DNA from: an uncultured Selenomonadales bacterium
GTDB taxonomy: Bacteria > Bacillota > Negativicutes > Selenomonadales > Selenomonadaceae
Reading direction: 5' to 3'
Length of the DNA: 13,428 nucleotides
Assembly: GCA_937915885.1 (NCBI GenBank)
Contig: CALGGP010000274.1
Span: forward strand, 1-13,428
Shown here one piece after another: positions 9,001 to 13,340 of the stretch. The position numbers were made by a program, and so were the translations under genes. Position 1 is the first letter of the stretch; each line of letters begins with the position of its first letter. The notes beneath the pieces are model-generated. The model saw only the letters and a list, made by a program, of their open reading frames with translations, ran no database searches and was not told the DNA's origin.

Positions 9001-10837
9001 CGTCGCCCGCCCCGCCGTCAATCGAAACCGACGCTGCGGAGTTGGAAACGGAATCATCGTTATCGCCGCCTTGAATCGTCACGTTCGATGCATAATTCGA
9101 TGCCGAATAATATCCGTAGCCGAGAACGCCGTCGCCCGCCGTGATCGTCGTGTCGGAGCCGTAGTTGTCCACTCTGAGAGAGCCTTCGCCCGCGCTGAGC
9201 ACAACGCCCGCGCCGCTGTTGGAAACATAATCGCTGCCCAGGCTCACATCGACGGTGACGTTGTCGGCGGTGTTTGTGACATAATCATTGCCGTCGCCGG
9301 TCGAGATCGAAACGTTTGCGCCCGCGTTGATGATCGTATCGATGCCCGTGCCTCCGAAAATGATCGCGCCCGTCCCGAGCGAGGCATTATTGATCGAATC
9401 GTCGCCGAGCCCCGCGCGGATCGTCGAATCGACGCCGTCATTGATCACAATATCGTCGTCGGCGCCCGTTTCGATCACGGCGCGCGCCCCCGAATTTTCG
9501 ATCGTATCATCGGCGCCCGCGCTTCGGATCGTCACGTCGGCGCCCGAGTTGGTGATCGAATCGGCGCGATCGGACGTCGTGATCAAAATGTTGTCGACCG
9601 TATTTGAGTACTCGTCATAATTTCGGACAACAAAATAATCACCGTCGTGCGCCATGTTGTATTGCCCCGCGCCGCCGAGGGTGACGACGCCGGTATTGTT
9701 GGCGCTCTCGATGGTGATCACCAAATCGTTATTGACGGTCTCGATCGCACTGATGGTTCCGTTGACGAGCTGAAGGGTGTCGTTGACGCCGAGGGTGGTG
9801 ATGAGATTATTGCCGGTGTTTGCGCCGACGAGATAAACTTCGCCGAACGACGAGCCGTAGAGGGTATCATTGCCCTTGCCGGGATTGATGGTGATGAATT
9901 CGCCTTCGCTGACGATCGAATCATTATAATCGGTGCCGGCGACGTACCAACTTGACGGCGCGTAAATGACTTGGCGACCGACGCCGGATTTGGGGACGTA
10001 TTTGACGCCGGACGAATCCTCTTGAATGGCGCCGACGACGATCTCATCGGAGGTGACGGCGGATTTGAGGGATGCCTCGTAATATTCCTGAAGCCCGTCG
10101 ATAATGTTGACGTTGTTGACGATGAAGGAGCCGCGCTCTTCGACGGAGGGGAGGGTGACGCGCGCATTGACGGCGCCGAAGACCTCATGAAGTCTGACGG
10201 TGCCGTTGCCGACGTAGAGGACGATATCATTGTCATCGAGCGAAGAGGCGGTGAGCGAATTGTTTAGGAGCTGAATAGTATCGCCGACATTGAAACCGAC
10301 GATGACATCATTGCCCGAGGAGTATTGAAGCAGACGGCTTGAGCCGGATATGAGCGAAACGGTATCGTTGCCTGCGCCGGGGCTGATGGTGGCATAACTG
10401 CCGTTGTTGAAGATCGAATCGTTACCGTCGCCGGCCTCGATCGTCACTGCCGACGCGCTGTTATAGATAGAATCATTGCCCGCGCCTGCGTTGAGCGAAA
10501 CTGCCGAGCCGTAATTTCGGATGGTATCGTTGCCGTCGCCGACATTGATCGAAACCGACGCGCCGGAGTTTTCGACGGAGTCATCGCCCGCGCCGCCGTT
10601 TATGGTGACGTTCGACGACGAGTTGTCAATGACGTTATTGCCGTCGCCAGCGTCGATGATCACATTCGAGCCGCTGATTGTTTCGCCCATGCCGGCGGTA
10701 CTCGGCGGCTGATTGATGATGGTATCGTTGCCTGCGCCCGACGTGATCGTCACGTTATCGCCGTTATTGACAATCGAATCGGCGTCGTCGGAGCCCGCGA
10801 GCTGAATCCCCGAAGAGATATTGCTCAGGATAGACAT
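1..10837 (-). CDS. Giant RTX/beta-roll and tandem-domain repeat protein, C-terminus beyond the window
   Basis: The frame is open for 3,612 codons from an ATG at 10837 to the left edge, checked codon by codon, so the protein exceeds 360 kDa. The start is set by AAGGGAG seven bases upstream. The N-terminus (MSILSNISSGIQLAG) has no signal peptide or membrane segment. Residues about 27-160, 415-750, 850-1133, 1230-1623 and 1767-1950 are 18-residue repeats of the form GxGNDxIxNxGSxVTIx, matching the calcium-binding RTX beta-roll. Linkers with GNDVI...GDTIQLL and FVVN motifs separate them. Tryptophan motifs recur at residues 297, 1760, 2098, 2265 and 2477, then every 155-165 residues to 3591, where the beta-roll is absent. 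Composition is rich in D, N, G, S, T and nearly free of cysteine, typical of exported repeat proteins. RTX proteins usually leave by type I secretion with a C-terminal signal, which would lie off-window. An adhesin, surface-layer or biofilm role is inference; no enzyme domain was recognised. Confidence 0.93.
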   Translation of the reverse strand, partial: MSILSNISSGIQLAGSDDADSIVNNGDNVTITSGAGNDTIINQPPSTAGMGETISGSNVIIDAGDGNNVIDNSSSNVTINGGAGDDSVENSGASVSINVGDGNDTIRNYGSAVSLNAGAGNDSIYNSASAVTIEAGDGNDSIFNNGSYATISPGAGNDTVSLISGSSRLLQYSSGNDVIVGFNVGDTIQLLNNSLTASSLDDNDIVLYVGNGTVRLHEVFGAVNARVTLPSVEERGSFIVNNVNIIDGLQEYYEASLKSAVTSDEIVVGAIQEDSSGVKYVPKSGVGRQVIYAPSSWYVAGTDYNDSIVSEGEFITINPGKGNDTLYGSSFGEVYLVGANTGNNLITTLGVNDTLQLVNGTISAIETVNNDLVITIESANNTGVVTLGGAGQYNMAHDGDYFVVRNYDEYSNTVDNILITTSDRADSITNSGADVTIRSAGADDTIENSGARAVIETGADDDIVINDGVDSTIRAGLGDDSINNASLGTGAIIFGGTGIDTIINAGANVSISTGDGNDYVTNTADNVTVDVSLGSDYVSNSGAGVVLSAGEGSLRVDNYGSDTTITAGDGVLGYGYYSASNYASNVTIQGGDNDDSVSNSAASVSIDGGAGDDHITNSGSSVTIEGGAGDDHITNSGSSVTIDGGAGAEHVNNYGSYSTIDGGDGNDSISNGSYYSRASNVSINAGADDDNISNNYSSNVTIDAGDGDDYIINSYSDNASIDAGDGDDQIYVDTDSDDVTVAGGAGNDTINHAAVYQHSSGNDVITAYSAGETVQLLNGTVDSASIEGTDVILYVGEGTVRLVDKKTTLITVLDAEGSLTTKYYGVVYINNTVDNTLVTTEVNDYLIDNSGANVTIRADTGNDTINNTGINAVIGTGDGINRVVNEGAGSTITGGGDSDTVENTAESVAIDGGAGVDYVTNRSSNVTIVGGDETSVNDDNETVAAAGDNITNYGSSVLIDAGDGNDEIYSNGDNVTLDGGAGADYVTNYGSTVEVNAGDGADHIYSNGDNVTLDGGAGADYVTNYGSTVEINAGAGADHIYNYESSNVSVNAGAGADYIYNDGSSVSINAGVGDDTIDNSYSSSVTIDAGAGADYIRNYEGATVSINAGSGNDLIYVDGGSSITVGGGAGNDTVNRADVYQHSAGNDVITAYTVGDTIQLLDHTLDGVSLDGMDVIFTVDGGSLTVIDGRLKKITLLDGNDSLVSRYFGAENVTNANDNTLIAVDDDGNHVVENVGENVTITSGAGNDYIINSGAGAVISVGAGDDIIDNSGANATIDLGAGADSIVNSSSASYAVIDGGDGEDTIENHGAHSTIGGGAGDDYITNESDASYSVVDGGDGDDQIYNHAANSTVNGGAGDDYVYNSASNAVLDGGDDNDRLYNYGDGSTVLGGAGDDYVRNEGASVDVDMGEGDNTVSNGTDTNTNTGAYSILKAGAGDDSVENFAANTTIDAGDGNNYIENSWYKSYEDYYSYNYADNGAYSSIRSGAGVDTIVNHGSHTTIDAGTGNDSIISGVGYYSSYDYGSASSINGGAGNDSITNYGSQTTVDGGAGADYIVNGRDSDYDDNHADNAVLNGGAGADTVINYSSSASINGGAGSDSINNYASNATLDGGAGNDVISIGADAESNVVIYSGGNDTVYGFYSDTDSLQNAAGITFGNSVRSGYDMILDAGADGTLTVVNALTSIEAANASFDLDDAGTLTGLIVVNGHYVDDEDGTYDASFKTDAGWQDVIVGSVTADHVYEAADDASLQVIAVPDAWTVRGTSNDDIINATGSLTAIDGGDGNDRINNSGDYASINGGEGDNFINNYGTGSLAGGSGDGVTITAGAGNDTVRNRYVVASGSSLGYAGGDSVIVNTGDGNNYVENSGNDVTINAGVGADTIDNNGDNIIINAGDGADSIVSGCENVTINGADGADTVFNQGSLTAINAGDGNDFIVNDGIDVTIDGGTGNDKFVMREGSARIVYADGDGNDTVYGYDSDTTTIEIASGLSTTSVMSGDDILISVTGASVGSIRLRESYDGLMTVAAVNANVNLSDAGDSIGYFVVDGLLVDDTAAFYDASFLDSIASTYIVVGTVGSAHNYVASDAQQKITVPGNWLVNATANDDTILIAGNGATVDGGAGNDVISISGNAAVIEYSSGGGDDTVYGFSFGSSTLEIASGLSTTSIRSGDDIILGVTGSGSITLVDAGPIDSLSANVNLSDANGSTGYFVVGTATLGDTGATYDAYLTAATGLNEFLIGSVDTAYIYSAASNTRQNITVDSDWTVTASGNNDYVEVIGSSANVDGAAGNDTLVNSSSYVTLNGGGGSDAISLGSGSSAAIVNYSVGDGADSVYGYAADDATLRIAMSSPTLTSVESGGNLVLNIYGMPGSITLINFNGAVNAIDADGNALEIIAPPEDTSYVNPNAIVNLADASASVGYFVVNAPVDSDTFYSASFASVVTSSDYVIVGSVTGGRVYTAVEDANRQNIIVADDGWSLTASDFADSIDVASGVASISFFDITSDDLISFDDAISLNSLFTLDADGASTLFSDQVNLTFNSPLSDLTSLNVGNGDTVNSFAELIYNAPDSVSAFIELDANSAAGFYVVNGRSVVDRDTFYSASFVDTVSGYDVAVGDVAFDHQYSARGIGRQSILVEDNDWSITSSDFADEVKISEGVSAVSFFDVNADDLIIFADAVSLNSLFTLEAGGSSTLYSNQINLTFNRALNDLLAFNVDNATTVNSFAELIYNAPTSFNSMIELSASSIGSFAVNGRTVEGSDTFYAASFVETVSGYDVAVGDVSIDHQYFARNIGSQQIFVDDDNWSIRTGADADSIYVGSGVASLSFIDLNADDLISFSRAVDENSLISLEADGVSTLYSDQINLTFNSPLSELISFYVDNAGDTNTFVDLIYNAPAAFNSNVNLSSGSDVGAYVVNGRLVADADAFYDADFTSTSITAYDVAVGDVTSAYNYSARNLGRQSITVSDDGWSIRTAAGADSIFVADGVSAIAFTDLDLDDVITFADEISPNSLFTLESGGSSTLYSDQISLGFSDRSVADLMQTPFADLIYSAPSTVNALIDLSSSTIGSYVVNGRTASDSDTFYNATLTDDVSGYDVAVGDVSGDHNYSARSIGHQSITVSADDWSIRTAAGVDSIYIADDVSSIAFTDLDADDVITFSRAIDENSLLTLEADGNSTLYSDQINIGFSDRSIDDLMQTPFADLIYSVPSTVNALIDLSASSIGSYVVNGRTAIDSDTFYDAAFVETVSGYNVAVGDVSLDHQYSARNVGHQSITVSADDWSIRTAAGVDSIYIADGVSSIAFTDLDADDLISFADEISLNSLFTLEAGGNSTLYSDQINLAFSDRSIDDLMQSSFADLIYSAPSTVNALIDLSDGSTIGSYVVDGRAVENSDTFYNATLTDEAGGYDVAVGDVSIDHQYSARNVGHQSITVSADDWSIRTAAGVDSIYIAEGVSSIAFTDLDADDLISFADEISLNSLFTLEADGNSTLYSDQISIGFSDRSVADLMQTSFADLIYSAPSTVNALIDLSDGSTIGSFVVDGRSVDAGDTFYSATLTDDVSGYDVAVGDVSLDHQYSARNVGHQSITVSADDWSIRTAAGVDSIYIAEGVSSIA
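65..1933 (-). repeat. Type B units of the C-terminal tandem domain (4 copies)
   Basis: Tryptophan codons lie at + positions 1931, 1466, 1001, 533 and 65, so the spacings are 465, 465, 468 and 468 bp (155 or 156 residues). The units are the same domain as type A but replace its long loop with GFSDRSVADLMQT before LIYSAPS, about eight residues shorter. DNA identity between neighbours is very high: 58 of the 60 bases at 1-60 match 469-528. The array continues past the left edge, so the copy number is unknown. Confidence 0.9.
1931..3409 (-). repeat. Type A units of the C-terminal tandem domain (3 copies)
   Basis: Measured from tryptophan to tryptophan, the units end at + strand positions 3407, 2915, 2426 and 1931, giving lengths of 492, 489 and 495 bp (164, 163 and 165 residues). 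Each encodes in order the DW-S-I, FADL or DLISF, SLNSL or ENSLI, LYS-QINLTFN, LIYNAP, VVNGR, FY-A-F, DVAVGDV and YSARN or YFARN elements. Type A carries a longer loop before LIYNAP (for example SPLSELISFYVDNAGDTN). Copies are divergent in DNA but clearly paralogous. I do not recognise a named domain. Confidence 0.85.
3407..4990 (-). other. Composite modules 6-8 (short beta-roll plus tryptophan linker)
   Basis: Residues about 1950-2477 contain three modules ending at W2098, W2265 and W2477. Each has a YxxGxGxDxVYGY entry, a hydrophobic SGDDI-I-V segment, a YFVV segment, a YDAS or FYSAS segment, then IVGSV and the W motif. Only one or two GxGND turns remain between successive modules (for example near 4450-4530 and 3900-4030). 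They are intermediate between the long N-terminal tracts and the compact C-terminal array. Confidence 0.65.
4990..5540 (-). repeat. Beta-roll tract VI of the giant protein
   Basis: Residues about 1767-1950. Turns such as GDGNDRINNSG, GEGDNFINNYG and GVGADTIDNNG continue the 18-residue period. One of the very few cysteines seen in the protein lies here (codon complement 5123-5125, residue 1905). Confidence 0.8.
5540..5970 (-). other. Linker module 5 with tryptophan motif
   Basis: Residues about 1623-1767. It begins VVIYSGGNDTVYGF, runs through ILDAGADGTLTVVN and GLIVVNGHYVDDEDGTYDAS, and ends at W1760 in VPDAWTVRG. This is the first long linker showing the VVNG, TYDAS, VIVGSV and W order that becomes the compact C-terminal repeat. 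Confidence 0.65.
5970..7150 (-). repeat. Beta-roll tract V of the giant protein
   Basis: Residues about 1230-1623. Turns follow GAGDDYI-N-x-S and GDGEDTIENHG patterns. Several turns carry longer tyrosine- and serine-rich insertions, for example around 6415-6450 and 6265-6290, so the roll is less regular here than in tract IV. Confidence 0.8.
7150..7440 (-). other. Linker module 4 of the giant protein
   Basis: Residues about 1133-1230. It begins VYQHSAGNDVITAY, then GDTIQLLDHTL, GMDVIFTVDGG, KKITLLDG and RYFGAENV. It aligns with module 3 along its length. The DNA match starts at 7411 versus 8563. The pair of linker plus beta-roll therefore arose by segmental duplication. Confidence 0.7.
7440..8290 (-). 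repeat. Beta-roll tract IV of the giant protein
   Basis: Residues about 850-1133 are near-regular 18-residue turns with the pattern DAGDGADHIYSNGDNVTL. A two-turn (36-codon) block is repeated with an offset of 108 bp: the same bases begin at 7801 and 7909. Aromatic residues (YNYG, YSNG) sit in the non-calcium half of many turns. Confidence 0.85.
8290..8600 (-). other. Linker module 3 of the giant protein
   Basis: Residues about 750-850. It starts with VYQHSSGNDVITAY, continues with GETVQLLNGT, DVILYVGEGTVRL and a YYGVVYINN segment, and then re-enters beta-roll repeats. It is clearly paralogous to module 4, 1,152 bp away. The module has a mixed strand pattern without GxGND turns apart from its entry motif. 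Confidence 0.7.
8600..9590 (-). repeat. Beta-roll tract III of the giant protein
   Basis: Residues about 415-750 form a long run of 18-residue turns such as GGAGDDHITNSGSSVTIE. Several turns are degenerate or lengthened. Two adjacent turns are exact at DNA level over 41 bases (8910-8950 and 8964-9004, offset 54 bp), showing a recent one-turn duplication. Confidence 0.85.
9590..10330 (-). other. Linker modules 1 and 2 of the giant protein
   Basis: Residues about 171-415. Module 1 runs from SGNDVIVGFNVGDTIQLL through LYVGNGTVRL and FIVNNV to a tryptophan motif at residue 297 (codon complement at 9947-9949). It is followed by a single beta-roll turn (PGKGNDTLYG). Module 2 is related but divergent (GVNDTLQLVNG, NNDLVITI, FVVRNYDEY). 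The strand-rich pattern suggests a compact beta domain that caps each beta-roll. I do not recognise it as a named family. Confidence 0.65.
10330..10760 (-). repeat. Beta-roll tract I of the giant protein
   Basis: This segment encodes residues about 27-160. It holds seven successive turns, including GAGNDTI, GDGNNVI, GAGDDSV, GDGNDTI, GAGNDSI, GDGNDSI and GAGNDTV, mostly spaced 18 residues apart. The GxGND half of each turn keeps the RTX calcium-ligand pattern. The other half (N-x-G-S-x-V-T-I) does not. The tract ends at a linker that begins YSSGNDVI near residue 171. Confidence 0.85.
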
Positions 10838-10851
10838 TAAATCACTCCCTT
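10838..10851 (-). promoter_or_regulatory. Ribosome binding site of the giant gene
   Basis: The minus strand reads AAGGGAG (10851-10845), then seven bases, then ATG at 10837. This is a strong Shine-Dalgarno sequence and fixes the start. The 93-base gap to uvrB contains a TTAACA near 10909-10904 but no -10 box at a normal distance. I also see no hairpin with a T tract behind uvrB. Read-through from uvrB is possible. Confidence 0.8.
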
Positions 10852-10930
10852 CAGAACTGTTGTACCGGAGGATAATTTGTACGCCGCCGTATTCGACAGA
10901 GTTTGTTAAAATTCCTGTGTGTTTTTACAG

Positions 10931-12916
10931 TCAGAAGTGTCCTTCGATCTCGACGATCAGATCGCGAATTTCCGCCGCGCGCTCGAATTGCAACGCCTTC
11001 GACGCTTCTTTCATCTCTTCGACGAGCCGATCGATGATCTTTTTCCGATCCGCCTTCGATAATTTTTTGAGCGCCGCCGCCGACGGTTTTACTTCTTTCT
11101 TTTTCGTTTCGATCAGCGGCATCTCGATCAACGGAGCCACCGCCTTTTCGATCGTCTTCGGCGTGATGTGATGCTCCCGATTGTATTTCGATTGAATCTC
11201 CCGCCGACGTTCCGTCTCGCCGATCGCCCGCGACATCGAATCCGTCACTCGATCCGCATAAAGGATCACTCGACCGTCGGCATTGCGCGCTGCCCGTCCG
11301 ATCGTTTGAATCAGCGCCGTATCCGAGCGCAAAAATCCTTCCTTGTCGGCGTCGAGGATCGCTATCAATGATACCTCCGGCAGGTCGAGCCCCTCGCGCA
11401 ATAAATTTATTCCGACAAGCACATCGAATTTCCCCGCGCGGAGATCATGAATCAGCTCCGCCCGCTCGAGCGTCGCGATGTCCGAGTGCAGATACCGCAC
11501 TTTGATTTTCGCGCCCTTCAAAAAATCCGTCAGATGCTCCGCAAATTTTTTCGTCAGCGTCGTGATCAGCGTCCGCTCCTTGCGCTTGACGCGCATTTTT
11601 ATTTCCGCGATCAGATCATCGATTTGCCCCTCGAGCGGTCGCACTTCGACGATCGGATCGAGCAGCCCCGTCGGACGAATGATCTGCTCGACCGTCTGTT
11701 GCGATTGCTCGAGCTCGTATTGCGCTGGCGTCGCCGACACGCATATTATCTGATTGATGCGCGCCTCGAACTCGTCAAACGTCAACGGTCGATTGTCGAA
11801 CGCCGACGGCAATCTGAATCCGTTCTCGACGAGCGTCGTCTTGCGCGACCGATCGCCCGCATACATCGCCCGCAATTGCGGCAGTGTCACGTGCGACTCG
11901 TCGACGACGATCAAAAAATCCTTCGGAAAATAATCAATCAGAGTGAAAGGCGGTTGCCCCGCCTCCCGTTGCGTCAAATGCCTCGAATAATTTTCGATGC
12001 CCGAACAATAGCCCATCTCCGATATCATTTCGAGATCAAAATTCGTCCGCTGCTCGATCCGTTGAGCCTCGATCAGTTTTTCCTTCGATCGAAAATAATT
12101 GATCCGCTCGGAGAGCTCCGCGCGGATCGTGTCCATTGCCGTAATCATATCGTGTTCGTCGGTGACGTAGTGCGACGCGGGGAAAATGATTGCCTCGCGC
12201 CGCTCGCCGAAAATTTTTCCGCTCAGCACATCGAACTCGGTGATGCGCTCGATCTCGTCGCCGAACATTTCAACCTTCAGCGCCCGACCGTTGAATGCGG
12301 CGGGGAAAATTTCTATGACATCGCCGCGCGCTCGAAACTTGCCGCGCTCGAGAATCAGATCATTGCGCTCGTATCTGATCGAAACCAGCCGATCGAGAAT
12401 GGTCTCGCGGTCGATCGATTGCCCGCGTCGAAGGTGCATGACGAGCTTTGAATATGATTCGGGCGATCCCAAGCCGTAGATGCAAGACACACTCGCGACG
12501 ATGATCACATCGCGGCGCTCGAACAGAGAACACGTCGCCGAATGTCGGAGCTGATCGATCTCGTCATTGATCGACGCGTCCTTGGCAATGTAAGTGTCGG
12601 TCGCCGGCAGATACGCCTCGGGCTGATAATAATCGTAGTAGCTGACGAAATAGCCGACATAATTATCGGGGAAGAAGGATTTAAATTCGGCGGCGAGCTG
12701 CGCGGCGAGAGTTTTGTTGTGCGCGATGACGAGGGTCGGCATTTGGACGCGCTCAATGACCTTGGCGATGGTAAAAGTTTTGCCGGTGCCGGTGGCTCCG
12801 AGCAGCACTTGAGACTGCATGCCGTTTTCGATGCCGTTGGAGAGTTTTTCGATCGCCTGCGGTTGATCGCCCGTCGGCTTGAACGCCGCTTTCACCTTAA
12901 ATTTTATATCCGTCAT
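10931..12916 (-). CDS. uvrB: UvrABC excinuclease subunit B
   Basis: UvrB is the DNA-damage-verifying ATPase of nucleotide excision repair. UvrA loads it at lesions, and it recruits UvrC for incision in the cytoplasm. The 661 residues match the usual family length. Visible motifs are Walker A GATGTGKT at 40-47, the beta-hairpin region with YYDYYQPEAYLP around 93-104, motif II DESH at 339-342, motif III VSATP at 393-397, motif V NLLREGLDLPEVS around 504-516, motif VI QTIGRAARN at 537-545, and a C-terminal UVR helix pair around 625-658 that contacts UvrA or UvrC. All key residues look intact. The ATG at 12916 has GAGG six bases upstream. No LexA-type GAACnnnnGTTC box was found upstream, so SOS control is not evident. 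uvrA is often adjacent in Firmicutes but is not in this window. Confidence 0.98.
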   Translation of the reverse strand: MTDIKFKVKAAFKPTGDQPQAIEKLSNGIENGMQSQVLLGATGTGKTFTIAKVIERVQMPTLVIAHNKTLAAQLAAEFKSFFPDNYVGYFVSYYDYYQPEAYLPATDTYIAKDASINDEIDQLRHSATCSLFERRDVIIVASVSCIYGLGSPESYSKLVMHLRRGQSIDRETILDRLVSIRYERNDLILERGKFRARGDVIEIFPAAFNGRALKVEMFGDEIERITEFDVLSGKIFGERREAIIFPASHYVTDEHDMITAMDTIRAELSERINYFRSKEKLIEAQRIEQRTNFDLEMISEMGYCSGIENYSRHLTQREAGQPPFTLIDYFPKDFLIVVDESHVTLPQLRAMYAGDRSRKTTLVENGFRLPSAFDNRPLTFDEFEARINQIICVSATPAQYELEQSQQTVEQIIRPTGLLDPIVEVRPLEGQIDDLIAEIKMRVKRKERTLITTLTKKFAEHLTDFLKGAKIKVRYLHSDIATLERAELIHDLRAGKFDVLVGINLLREGLDLPEVSLIAILDADKEGFLRSDTALIQTIGRAARNADGRVILYADRVTDSMSRAIGETERRREIQSKYNREHHITPKTIEKAVAPLIEMPLIETKKKEVKPSAAALKKLSKADRKKIIDRLVEEMKEASKALQFERAAEIRDLIVEIEGHF

Positions 12917-12928
12917 AATGAGCCTCTA
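12917..12928 (-). promoter_or_regulatory. uvrB: Ribosome binding site of uvrB
   Basis: The minus strand reads TAGAGG (12928-12923), then CTCATT, then ATG, giving a six-base spacing. It supports the 661-residue start, which also matches the family N-terminus (FKVKAAFKPTGDQP). An AT-rich stretch (AAAAAATTATTT) lies directly before it, but no -35/-10 pair is convincing. Confidence 0.8.
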
Positions 12929-12940
12929 AATAATTTTTTA

Positions 12941-12960
12941 CGCCCGATTTTTTGTGGGCG
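12941..12960 (-). other. Short inverted repeat in the uvrB leader
   Basis: The arms CGCCC and GGGCG flank a loop of about ten bases containing a run of T on the + strand (A on the minus strand). A sixth G-T pair is possible. On the minus strand it is not followed by a T tract, so it is not a normal terminator. It could be a leader hairpin or protein site for uvrB, or chance in GC-rich DNA. Confidence 0.3.
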
Positions 12961-13070
12961 CCGCCTGCGCTCCCGCCCGTTGTTTTCTGCGGCACCCGAT
13001 GAAAAAGCTCGACGCGGGGCGACGGAGTGACGGATAAAGGGGCGCCGCCGCCGCTCCCACCCACGGAGTG
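12961..13070. other. Intergenic stretch between the uvrB leader and the repeats
   Basis: GC-rich sequence with no credible gene. Part of it (about 13040-13070) resembles the segment at 13281-13310 and may be a decayed edge of the repeat block. I see no clear promoter. The promoter for uvrB may lie within or beyond the repeats. Confidence 0.4.
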
Positions 13071-13339
13071 CGGCGCCCAAATGATCCCGTGGTTCCCACC
13101 CCGCGCCGACGGCGCCCCCCTTTTTTTGTTGCCCCCGAACGGTCGAAGGTCGGCATGTTCCGCGCCGACGGCGCCCCCCTTTTTTTGTTGCCCACGAACG
13201 ATCGAAAGTCGGCATGTTCCGCGCTGATGGCGCCTCCCCTTTTTTCATTGCCTCCGAGCGGTCGAAGGCGCCCATCCTTTGCGAGCGGCGGCGCCCCGCC
13301 CACCGAGCACGGCGCCTAACTGATCCCGTGGTTCCCACC
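13071..13339. repeat. Higher-order repeat: shared flank before each 59-bp cluster
   Basis: The flank TGATCCCGTGGTTCCCACC occurs at 13082-13100 and 13321-13339, preceded both times by a CGGCGCC stretch (from 13071 and 13310). The offset is 239 bp, so flank plus 59-bp copies forms a longer repeated block. The flank holds a small hairpin, GTGG-TTC-CCAC (13089-13099). Confidence 0.75.
13102..13279. repeat. Tandem 59-bp repeats upstream of uvrB, first cluster
   Basis: Three head-to-tail copies lie at 13102-13160, 13161-13219 and a degenerate one at about 13220-13279. Each copy starts CGCGCCGACGGCGC, then a C run and six or seven T, then TTGCCCACGAACG or a variant, GTCGAAGGTCGG and CATGTTC. The first 15 bases contain the inverted repeat GCGCC-GAC-GGCGC (13103-13115). 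The stretch has open frames in several registers, but the product is low-complexity and arginine-rich. I treat it as non-coding repeat DNA. Confidence 0.85.
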
Positions 13340-13340
13340 C

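Noticed and set aside
5615..9607. Long + strand open frames (about 5615-6394, 6797-7525, 7721-8413, 8888-9607) and the recurring 96-codon ones at 92, 560 and 1493
   Set aside because: They lie in exact antisense codon register to the giant gene and recur with its repeats. Their products are biased shadow sequences rich in V, A, R, D and I, without recognisable domains.
10838..10930. Promoter with TTAACA as -35 for the giant gene
   Set aside because: The nearest -10-like sequence (TACAAA) is about 22 bases away, too far for a standard promoter.
10915..10930. CTGT...ACAG as a terminator hairpin after uvrB
   Set aside because: The stem is only four pairs and there is no following T tract on the minus strand.
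11447..12451. A 334-codon + strand open frame opposite uvrB
   Set aside because: It is exactly antisense to the well-conserved uvrB reading frame. Its openness is explained by uvrB codon choice.
12941..12960. Intrinsic terminator upstream of uvrB
   Set aside because: The T run lies inside the loop, not after the stem, on either strand.
13137..13160. GAAC and GTTC half-sites in the repeats as a LexA box for uvrB
   Set aside because: The half-sites are 16 bases apart, not the four of the Firmicutes GAACnnnnGTTC box, and no proper box is found near the uvrB start.
12938..13303. Minus- and plus-strand open frames of 66-153 codons through the 59-bp repeats
   Set aside because: Several registers are open at once on both strands, the products are low-complexity, and none has its own convincing RBS. 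GC-rich repeat DNA explains them.
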